Below, piece after piece: positions 1 to 10,700 of a stretch of 64,000 nucleotides of DNA. This DNA comes from Siderastrea siderea (taxonomy: Eukaryota; Cnidaria; Anthozoa; Scleractinia; Rhizangiidae), in assembly GCA_964030785.1 (NCBI GenBank), contig OZ034970.1:42952335-43016334 (forward strand), written 5' to 3'. A program made the position numbers and the translations under genes. The notes beneath the pieces were generated by a model. It was not told the origin of the DNA. It did not search any database and worked only from the letters and a program-made list of their open reading frames with translations. Numbering within the stretch: the stretch's first letter is position 1; each line of letters starts with the position of its first letter.

Positions 1-2219
1 AGGCTGTTTCTTCTTGCGCTGAGAAGACAGATACAGATACAGGTACATATTCATACATTTGTAACAAGCAGCTTATTTATTCAAGTGTTTGTGTCTGACA
101 CAACCCGGAAACAGGCTACAAAAAAATCAGCCTAGCCTGTTCCAGTTGTTCAAAAAACGGCGCGCGAACGAAAAATATTAAAAATAAAGACTCAACGGAA
201 AACTATTGAGAGCGAAGAAAAAAATGAGAAGAGACTGTGCGCTCAATATGTTTCTTTCGTGCACCACTATCTGAACGCCCGGGCAGGCATTCAAGCTGGA
301 ATACGCTAAGCTTAAGATACCGTTGGCAGTTTGCTACCATGATCCATGAGCCATATCCTTGAGGGAGACTGCCCGGTCATAAAGGTTCCTCGCAAAATAT
401 ATTAATTTTGTTGTTATCAGGATTTCATCGATCGACTCGAGGCAAGCGATTTGCGGCAAAAAAATCCGACCCACTTCCGTTAAACATGCTTGCAACGAGC
501 CGCTACCTTCAGTCATGTTTATTTCTTGCTCTGTAAGTGACCTGCTATTAGAGAATTTTTAAATCCTTAAAAGATGAAAGACTGGGGTTAATCCGCTACG
601 GTTGGATGAATAATAGGTTCATGCCAGTACCAAAAAGATTGGCGGGAACGATGGCGGCTTCGCGGCATTGACAACAAAGTAAACAAACTATGATTGAGTG
701 AAGACTTTTCGAAAGCCGCCCGTAAAAATGTCCGAGATGTTCAGGATGTTCGAAATGTGTTAATAATTTAGTATTATGCTGCTGCCCATATCAGCAATAA
801 AGTGTTTCCTGCCCTACATGAGGAGTACGAGTCGGTGAATTTATGTTTTCCTACTGCGGGTAGGTCTCATTTCAACTTGACGACTTGGATAGTGCTCAGT
901 AAAAAATGCTCACGTGAGCAGTCACGTGACATTCCTTGTTATCATGTCGTCATATGCTTCACATATACCCACTTGGTTGCGAAGTCTCCATCAATTTTTA
1001 ATCGCATTCGCTTGTTAATTTCGAGCTAAAAGGTCATTTTGGATCTCAGCCTCGTTTCCGTGCAGGCCTGCAGATGGCGTGACAAAAAAGCCCTGTATTT
1101 TGAAACGTATACCACATTTCAACTCTACGAACTACCTAGCATTGATCAGGAGATCTTTCTCTACCAGAATCAAGTGTCAGTCCTTTTCTGTGGCGATGGT
1201 TGAACGAAACTCGGATTTTTCGGTCTCTGCTCCCTGACTACAGCGAATGTAACAAAAACAGAAAGTAGCAAAAAGACAGAGATAGAAGCAGCGAACAAAC
1301 GAAGACAAGTTTGAGAATCGGTCCTGATCGAAATAGGCAAGAGATTGACGCTAAATTTGATTGTCATAGTAAACAAATAAAAAAGTAGGAGCTCGATGAA
1401 TGTTGAATATGAAAACCTTACTTACAAAGATGACCAGTATGATTCATGGCTTCACTTCTTAGCGTAACGCAACTTTAGAAAAAAACAAATGTGCAAAATG
1501 TGTCGGGTTATTTAACCCACAGTATCCAGAGAGGAACGAGTGAAAAGGTGTTTTAGACTCCAAGAGCGGAAATACGGCTTAAATGCAGGTTAAAATACAA
1601 ATAACTGCTTTCGTAATCGTCGGTACGTAAAGCCTTCTTGTAACTCACCGTCGTAAAACTGCTACACCAGACACCAGAGCTCTTCTCTTTTGCGCACGAC
1701 GCAAATGAAAAGTGTTCTGGAGTGGAGAATGCTACCTAACGATGAACGAAGGACGACTGGTCATGCACATTATGTCTCGACCCAGATCCTCAGTACTCGT
1801 CCAACCGTACTGGTTGACTGTAGTGACCTAAATTAAATTCCCTAATAAAGGATTTCACCCCGCAATTTATAAGGGAGGCATGTCACACAATAGAACAAGC
1901 TGCGTAGCTTTTTCTGCCCGTGAGAAAAGGCCTCTTTTTATCCCAAATCGCATTAAAAGTTCCAAAAATCTCCTACCATTTTTTTTAACTCTGACTTTGC
2001 CAAAATTCCATTCCACGTGACCTGTTGGCTAATTCCCATACCTCGAAACAAAACAAAAAAAAGAAAGAAACATCTATTCCCAGTTTCTATTTTCCCATTT
2101 TAGGACTCTATTCTTCCCTTCACACGTCACGCTACGAACCTGATATTTGGACCATCCATAATAACTCTTCACGGACATTTAATAAACGTTTTCAAGTTAC
2201 GTTTTACCATCTTTAAAAT
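1..2219. other. No recognised gene
   Basis: AT-rich sequence with only short open frames. None shows a recognisable domain, codon-like continuity or convincing splice-linked exons. A 68-codon minus-strand frame at 1170-1376 contains a hydrophobic stretch but has nothing to support it. I also looked here for the missing 5' exons of the CILP-like gene (signal peptide, WxxW or thrombospondin type 1 modules) and saw none. Confidence 0.5.
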
Positions 2220-2223
2220 TTAA

Positions 2224-5200
2224 GAGCAAATGTTGCCAAAAATCAAACATTTTCAAAATATTGTGGCAACAGCTCAAAAATCAATTCCGCTCATATTCTT
2301 ATGTTAGGTAGACCTTAATGTGAAACAAATCACTGCATAGTTCGTTTGGCTGAATATCAATTTGTTTTCAAGAAAATCGATATTAACGGAATTCGCTCGA
2401 AAGACCGCTTTTGAAGCTCAAAATTTAAGGCAAATCTGGAAGCTTCGCGTGACAAAATGAAGCACTCCAGAGCAATAAAAATTAACCAAACTTGTAGAAC
2501 GATGTTTAAATATATGTCAAAAGCAATTTCAGCAATTTCTGCTCATTTATTTACGAGCTCTAATTAAATTTATCCGACATACTTTTGACTAGATAAAAAG
2601 TATATCAAGTTTAACCCCTAAAAAAAGTATGTGGTACCGAATATTATTCGTCAAGAATCTGGATTTCAAGAGGAGAAGAGATGTTCTCTTGCCTCCTAAA
2701 AGGATTTTTTGGGGAAATTTATTGACGCGATGTTATGGAATTTTAAAGTTGGACAAAATGCGTCGATTCAAGCGATCAGAAAAGTCAGCCGAATTAACTC
2801 AGTGTACACATACACAAACAACTTCACGTTTACCGCAGGTTTTGATCAGCAAACAACCGATTTTAACACAAAATCCTCTAACCTTCATGTTGCTGTATCA
2901 CAGATGAGAGCTGTGGTCCTTGTTCATGATAAAATTCAAGCAAACTGCAAGGAAACTTGACAGGATATCGCAACTTGCCATGCCGTTTCACCGAACATCC
3001 GCCGTTTTTGATGTGAGGATTCTCTTTTCCTATTTTCGTTAGAAAACAGGCTTAAGGTGTTGTACAAAACATGCCTTTCCTTTGAAACTAGCTCTGAACT
3101 GAACAGCGAAACAAGAAGTCGTTAATACAAAAACATCTGTTACGTGCTTTGGGTGATGCCGCTAATTAATTTAGTCAGAACGAGTTTTAGTGAAATCGAC
3201 AACTGCATGCATGTACCGCGGTAACGAAATTTTGGGTGCATTGGGTGACTTTCGGGAATAAGGTTAAATTGTTTTTTCAAATAAGCTATTTTTGTCATCC
3301 TACGTTTATTAATTTAAGGACAGAGCAAAGATTCTCAGTAGATTGGTTTCAGATGAGCACTTAAAAATGCGTGAAACTGAAAAAAACGTACGTTGGTTGC
3401 GTGACATTAACCCTAGAGCTTTTTCCTGGTGGGCAGGGCGAAGGGATTTAAAAATATATTCTCTGTTGGTTTTCCAAGAGGTAGCAAAGTTAATGAACTA
3501 TGGCTGGATTAAAATACAAAGTTGGACATGAAAATCTCCTTTTCAGTCTGAGAATGTTTTCTGTCTTTTTGTTTAGGGTGGGGCGGGGTTTGGGCTAAAG
3601 GTGTTTGAAGACGTTCAAGAGAATACTAAATAGACTGATTGTAAGTGCCCGGGTAAAAGTAATAGTATAATGCATCAGTCAATTCCAGCGGTGCCCATCC
3701 CCCCCCCCCCCTTCCGGGCATTAGTGGGACATTTGCTCACGTTTTAATCCCGGGAGTGGGGCATTTGAAATTTTATCACTGCCCGGGGGTGGGGCATTTG
3801 CCTACCCCCGGGACGACCCCGGGGCATTTGACACCCTTCTCAGGTTTTAGTCTCGCACGTGGCAGAGACCAAACATCTGAAACATGGCCTCCATTGAGGA
3901 TTTTGCCGGGAAAAAAACATTGTTCAGTACATATCAGACAAACTCGAGAAAAAAATTTAGGAAAACTGAACATTTCCTCTGAAGTAATTGTTTCATGTTT
4001 CTTGTAATGGTCAACAAGTAGCCTATTCAAGGTGAGAAAAACGTTCCGGTGTAGTCAGTCTGAGGTCGTCCATGATCTTCCAATCCTTTGTTGCTGTTCG
4101 CTGATTGATTTCATCGTTTGTTGATTAAATGTACGTACTATATGGATTTTTAAATCTACGTACTATATGGATTTTTAAGCTATCCGAGATGACCGGTTTA
4201 GTAAAAATCTTTTATGTTTTTGGCCGTTTGTTAAGTACAGCGGATCATGCGTTTTCAGTTCTTCAAAATCATTTAAGCATTTCTTTTAATATAGCTTATT
4301 TAATAAAACACTTATTAGTTGCGTATGTCAAAATCAAATAAATGAACGTGTTATTGATGTTAATATAGTATCATTATTTTGAAAACAAATGAACAACGGA
4401 AGGGGAGACGCACAGGTATAAAATAACCGAAGCGCATTGATAATAATGATGAGTGACACTTTTTTCGTTATGATTTATTATTACAATCGTGAGCAGTGTT
4501 GCTTTCTAGATGATTCCGGGGGTGGGGCATTTGCCTTCTATTTTGGTCCCACCCCGGGGCATTTGACGGACTTACTTGTCCCCACCCCCGGGAATTTGCC
4601 ATTTTTAAAAAAAAAATGCTAATGCCCGGGGGTTGGCCCGGGGGGGGGGATGGGCACCGCTCGAATTGACTTATGCATAAGTAAACGATTCTTGGCATTA
4701 AAGGATTTTCAAATAAAGGGGAGCTTTTCCATCTGTTGTTTCGGAACTCACCTACTAACCCCACCATTAATGTATCAACTATGCAGAAGTGAAGCCTTTT
4801 GCTTTACAACATCACACAACATTCAAGCCAGCCACCTGCATGTGATAAAGCTTTGTTCAGTAATTATAAAAGCGGATCGGAAAGGAATTTGCAGGTTCTC
4901 GATTTTCCGGAAACTTGATTTCACAGACCTAAAAGGCTCCGAGTAGAAATACTTACTCCGTGCCTGCACCCTTTCCTCGTGCGTTTTAATATTCTTTAAA
5001 GGCATCTTGACGTGACTTGGACATCTAAGTCACCCTCATATCAAGGTCTTCGAACACCTTTAAGAGTGATAGCGGGTCACTGCGGCTCGCTTGGAATTAT
5101 TATCTTGGAATTATCTTTCCCTTGGGCGGGTTGGAAACCTACTTAAGGGGAAACCGCTTTTCATGTTGGGGGATTAAGGGTTCAAACTTCCCCCTTCTCT

Positions 5201-7359
5201 TAGCCTTCAACCCCGGCTGCGCCCTCATTTTGTTGGCTCACGCTCTTTGCGTTTTTGGCGTTTGCAAACTTTATGACTCGGCCAAACTCCTTCAACATTA
5301 TTCAACAATCTTGAACACAACTTTGTTGTGCGATGTTGAACAAGGTAGGCAAACGAATTCAATACTTTTGATCACACCTGAGAACATAGAAAAAGTTGAA
5401 TCAGTATTACAGAACATCATTGCACCGGGTGGCACACCTGAGAACAAAAGAAAAGTCGGCAAAATTGTGAAACATCATTAAGCTGGAAGGCCAAACTTGT
5501 TTTTAAAATTCAACAGCGTTGATCGGTGTTGAATAGAACGTTGAAATCCCCAGTTAACCGTTTTGTAGTTTTCTTCACTGTTGGAAGCTTTAAAAAAAGA
5601 CTGCACGCACTACAGTGTCAGTCGAGCAGAGTCGTTTTTCGTTGGTGCCTGTTGAGCATCGAAAGCGGAAAACCCAAGACTCATAAAAAGTCATCCAAGT
5701 TAAGCCCGTAGTGGGTTGTATTTTCTGCCACAGGACAAAGCTCTTAACAATCTTGCAGATCATTAAATTTATTCCCTGAGAACCAGTACGAGTTTTGATT
5801 TTTTATTAATGTCTATTCTCCGTAAATAAGTGTTTGTGCGTTTAATGTACACTAGCACGTAAATACGAACAAGAACCAGGTAAAAATAAAAAGGAGGTTT
5901 ATTTGAAAGTCTTTGAATGCCAGGAATCGATACAATCAGTCGATTCAGTGTTCTCTAAAACTTCTTTCCCCGAAACCTATAGCCCAAGCCCCTCCCCACC
6001 CACACCCCAACAAAACGAGAAAAGAATTTTAAGACCGAACAGGAAATTTTTATGCCTGACTTTGTATTTTAATCTAGCCATAGTATGATAGCGTTCATTA
6101 ACTGTGCGACTTCTTGGAAAACTAACAGAGAATATATTTTTGAAACCCCCTTTGCCCTGCCCATCAGGTAAAAGCTCAGTCTAGGGTATGTCACGCAACC
6201 AAGGTGCGCTTTTTTCAGTTGCACAGACTTCAAAGTACTCATCGAACCCAATCTACTGAGAATCTTCGCTCAGTCATTAAAGTAGTAAACGTAGGAAGAC
6301 AGAATTAGCTTATTTGAAAAAAATTAAACCTTATTCCCCAAAGTCACCGGATGCACCCAAAATTTCGTTACCGTGCTACATGCATGCAGTTGTCGATTTC
6401 ACTAAAGCTCGTTCTGACTAAATTAATTAGCGGCATCACCCAAAGCACGTAACAGATGTTTTTGTATTAACGACTTCTTGTTTCGCTGTTCAGTTCAGAG
6501 CTAGTTTCAAAGGAAAAACATCTTATGTACAACACCTTAAGCCTGCTTTCCAACGAAAATAGGAAAAGAGAATCCTCACATCAAAAACGGCGGATGTTCG
6601 GTGAAACGGCATGGCAAGTTGCGATATCCTGTCAAGTTTCCTTGCAGTTTGCTTGAATTTTATCATGAACAAGGACCACAGCTCTCATCTGTGATACAGC
6701 AACATGAAGGTTAGAGGATTTTGTGTTAAAATCGGTTGTTTGCTGATCAAAACCTGCGGTAAACGTGAAGTTGTTTGTGTATGTGTACACTGAGTTAATT
6801 CGGCTGACTTTTCTGATCGCTTGAATCGACGCATTTTGTCCAACTTTAAAATTCCATAACATCGCGTCAATAAATTTCCCCAAAAAATCCTTTTAGGAGG
6901 CAAGAGAACATCTCTTCTCCTCTTGAAATCCAGATTCTTGACGAATAATATTCGGTACCACATACTTTTTTTAGGGGTTAAACTTGATATACTTTTTATC
7001 TAGTCAAAAGTATGTCGGATAAATTTAATTAGAGCTCGTAAATAAATGAGCAGAAATTGCTGAAATTGCTTTTGACATATATTTAAACATCGTTCTACAA
7101 GTTTGGTTAATTTTTATTGCTCTGGAGTGCTTCATTTTGTCACGCGAAGAGTCGCGATTTGCCTTAAATTTTGAGCTTCAAAAGCGGCATTTTGAGCGAA
7201 TTCCGTTAATATCGATTTTCTTGAAAATAAATCGATATTCAGCCAAACGAACTATGCAGTAATTTGTTTCACATTAAGGTCTACCTAACATAAGAATATG
7301 AGCGGAATTCATTTTTGACCTGTTGCCACCAAATGTTTGACCGTTGGTAACATTCGCTC
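2224..7359. mobile_element. TTAA-flanked foldback element, copy 1
   Basis: The ends are inverted copies of each other: GAGCAAATGTTGCC at 2224 and the reverse complement of GAGCGAATGTTACC ending at 7359. Both are preceded or followed by TTAA (2220-2223 and 7360-7363), the target duplication of piggyBac- and Kolobok-type transposons. The inverted arms extend roughly 1.3 kb (about 2224-3660 against 5950-7359) and around a core near 4700-5900. No transposase is visible, so this looks non-autonomous. A 119-codon frame at 5122-5481 lies in the core and recurs, degraded, in the second copy at 35.4-35.9 kb; I take it to be repeat sequence, not a gene. The element contains a nested MITE at 3671-4677. 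A second, inverted, truncated copy lies at 29054-37192. Confidence 0.75.
3671..4677. mobile_element. PIF/Harbinger-type MITE, 1007 bp
   Basis: Terminal inverted repeats TGCATCAGTCAATTCCAGCG (left) and TGCATAAGTCAATTCGAGCG (right, reverse complement) continue into C/G homopolymer runs. The flanks are a 3-bp TAA duplication at 3668-3670 and 4678-4680. The uninterrupted target is present in the paralogous foldback copy at 36401-36412, where a single TTA occurs (reverse strand). Subterminal GGGGCATTTG motifs recur inside both ends. TWA duplications are characteristic of PIF/Harbinger elements. No transposase is encoded. Confidence 0.85.
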
Positions 7360-7500
7360 TTAAGGTTATCAAACCAAACATGCGGTATTTTAATTTTGAC
7401 AGCACGCGAATGCCCTCAGGAAGAACTATCCAAAATTGGCCCTAGGTATGCTAAACATCTCCAGAATCGGGTGTTATACAGTATATACTTCACAGATCCA

Positions 7501-7700
7501 NNNNNNNNNNNNNNNNNNNNNNNNNNNNNNNNNNNNNNNNNNNNNNNNNNNNNNNNNNNNNNNNNNNNNNNNNNNNNNNNNNNNNNNNNNNNNNNNNNNN
7601 NNNNNNNNNNNNNNNNNNNNNNNNNNNNNNNNNNNNNNNNNNNNNNNNNNNNNNNNNNNNNNNNNNNNNNNNNNNNNNNNNNNNNNNNNNNNNNNNNNNN
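7501..7700. other. Assembly gap (200 N)
   Basis: Exactly 200 N, probably a fixed-size scaffold gap of unknown true length. It lies immediately before the first visible exon of the CILP-like gene, so upstream exons may be lost in it. Confidence 1.
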
Positions 7701-7754
7701 AACGGCAGAAATCGGTTGATCAAGCAAAGGGACTTCAAGAAAAGGCTTATGCTG
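7701..7754 (+). CDS. CILP-like gene, first visible exon (partial)
   Basis: The exon runs out of the N gap and ends at a strong donor, CTG|GTGAGT. The frame starting at 7701 reads 18 residues ending RLML in phase 0, which joins the phase-0 start of the next exon to give a plausible helix leading into the first EF-hand. The frame that looks longest here (ending in a TGA after the donor) would join out of phase and was not used. Confidence 0.7.
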
Positions 7755-10700
7755 GTGAGTGATACCTTTTGCTTTTGAATTTCTTTTTTGTTTTACCACA
7801 CAATGGCAGGGAGAAATTCACCTATGTAAAAACCACCTTCCTTACAGGCCACAATGTACAATAAGATTATAAAGTATTTGAAAAAAAGAAAAAAAAGAAA
7901 TCACAATTTTAAGTAACAAAAAATAAACAATTACCACACTTCCGATATCAACTTAAGAGCCCTAAAAGCAGTTGCAATGAAGAAATACACTTGTGTTTAG
8001 CGACGTACGCGTCTTATTGCAATTTGTCTTTGAAGGAACAACCTCAAAATCGTATAATATAAAGAACACATTTGTTTCGACAACGCTATGTAATTTCCAA
8101 AAAAATTCGAACAATGTTTGCCGGGAGCCAACAAAAAAGAAGCGGGAACTGGGATTAAAAGGATGCAAAGCGGCAAGTTTGGCCCGGAACCCCTGCTCTC
8201 CCAACCCCCTCCCCCCCCCCCCCCAACCAGGCTTTTTGGCGAGATGCAGTCAAACCAGAATACGAACCATGGCTCCACAGACTTATTTCGCCTGATATGT
8301 CACAGGGTTGTGCCATAATGGTACAGTAAGGTATACGAATGCCGTTGTACTGTTAATATAATTGTTAGACTTCCACAAAAATATGAAAAAAGAACGTAAA
8401 GAGAAGTGTATCATTAATTGCTCCCAGGATGAAATAACTCTTGCGGCGGAACGCAAGCAACCATTCTTTCTCATTTTTCCAGGTGGTACTTAATAAAATG
8501 GACAAAAACAAGAATGGTTTGCTGGAGCCCAGTGAAGCTGTGGCTGGAAAGTGGAGTCTGAGAGGCTCAACAGCGTGCAAGTTTGCTTTCCTTCATAAGT
8601 GTGATGAGGATAGCAGCAAGAGTATCTCACGTCAAGAATGGCTGAAGTGCTTCAACATTGAAGGTGATCTTCAAATAGCCCCTTAAAATTCAAACGCTTT
8701 TCAACCCTGTAACGAAGACATTTTACATTACTTTTCTAGATTGATTTTTGGTCAATTTTGGTGGATTACTGAAGTTCGAGATAAAAATCAATAACTGATC
8801 CTCAATGAAGGATCTACGATTGCCACATTTTTCATATCACGAGGACATTTGCACGTCGTGTGACGTCAACAACAAGCATAATTAAAATTTAATGCCGGTG
8901 TGAATAGCATTAATTTGTCAAGTGACATACAACAGTCAATATAAAGAAACGATTATACTTTTGGGTCCAGTTGAGGTGAAATGAAAAGAAAGTTAATTTC
9001 ATGGGAATTTTTCTTCTCAACCCAAGTGTCCAAGTGTCCTGTTCCCTGTTAGGCCTTGGACCGCTAGGCCTGTCCATAATACACATGTTTGTACGTCTCC
9101 AATGGTAATTTAAGACCGCAATCTGTTGTGAAATAGGGTACATGTTTTTTGTTGCCATTTTGGTGATCAATCAGGTAAAAATTTGTGGAGTGCAAAACGG
9201 GAAATATCTTAATTGTGGTTTTGGTTGAAATATGGAGTGAAGGTTCGTATAATTCTGAGAGACCACACCTTTGGCATTCAATTTTCGGAACTTCAGCATT
9301 CAAATGTAAATCTAAATAGAATGTCATAGATTGCAGTAGCTGACCTAAGCCCGCCAACAGATTGTCAATCATTTAACCATACTCTTTGTCTATTCCTCTT
9401 AGTATATTGCAACAAAAGTTGTTCACGTGGCCGACTTGACACAGTGCTCTGTCAATGCCGTTGTCCTCAGAATGTCATTCAAGGACGAGTGGTGTCGTCA
9501 TCTGGTGCCTCTCTTCGAGAGGTCAGCATCTTATGGGACTTTCCACCGCATACGGAACTGACAAAAACCAATCAGAGTGGACACTTTACGGTGAAGGACA
9601 ACTGTGAAAGTTTGTCGTTTAGTGTGACGAAGAAGGGGTATATACCATATCGATCGGACACCGGAAGGCTACCAGATACACGTCCCGTTTTGATTCGTCT
9701 TGAAGATGCAGGTTTGTCTTACACGATAAGTTTATGATTTCCCTCTCTGTTCAACATTTCATTGTGTTCAACGTTTCATTATTATTTCTATTATTCACGA
9801 TGTTGAAAAGCGAACATTACCACAACAAAGTACTGTTTAGTAGCTCTTGCCCAAGTTGTCAAATTTGAGATTTCGTACGCGTAATAAAACATTAAAACCA
9901 CATTTCATGACCTAGAGTTTATTGAATGAATGATTGGGAGTTCTTTATCCTCACTGGTTGTCAAATTCGATCAAATTGTGGGATAATAAACGTCATTCTG
10001 TAATGAGATAACACCGACCAACGTAATAAAAGGCTTTCATCAGTTTACCATAAGCTGTGATGCTGAACCTTATCATTTATCTGGAATATTATTTAGGAGC
10101 GAACACACGTAAACCCTAACCCTAACCCTAACCCTAACGCTAACCCTAACACAGGTTAATATATAACGGCTCACAACGGAACCAAACGGATTGTCACATC
10201 AGACATCCAAGAATCTATTAGCCAAAGCAACATTTCGTTTTCTTCATGTTCCGCTTTCAGAGCCACCCTCCATCACTGTTAATCCTGACAGTAGGACGCG
10301 AATTGCTGGAGAGAGTGTGAACTTTACTTGTGAAGCGGAAGGAACACCTCCAATCAAAATTACCTGGTAAGTGAAGGGTGAACATTTGTGTGTTAATTAG
10401 CTTTAACCCCAACCAATCTTGGGGAAAACGGAACAAGCAAAAGAGAGCCATAACTTATGGCGGGGAAGCTGAATCTTAAAAAACAGAGAAGGGAGCGGGG
10501 AAAGGAGGCAATCGTGAAAGATTTTATCTGTCGATTTGACTTGAAGGCTTCGAAAGCCTATGATTCTAAAAGCTGGCAGCTGAGGTTTGTTTTAAAGTTA
10601 GCATGCAGCATTAAATCATGGCCAATTTACTCACTTTTGTATGCTTGGCATTTGAACGTGCAAAGCCTGATCAATATTCATTCAGTTGGGGCAGAAGCCC

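Noticed and set aside
2629..2960. ORFs of 83 and 92 codons, repeated identically at 6632-6963 and partly at 29590
   Set aside because: The copies lie in the inverted arms of the foldback element and their identity follows from that. No domain or start context supports coding.
5122..5481. 119-codon ORF with a hydrophobic stretch
   Set aside because: It lies in the core of the foldback element and is degraded in the second copy, so it looks like repeat sequence.
7396..7799. ORFs spanning the N gap
   Set aside because: Their length is created by undefined bases. Only the 7701-7754 exon frame is supported by splice phase.
10112..10150. Chromosome end
   Set aside because: The telomere motif is short and flanked on both sides by exons of one gene.
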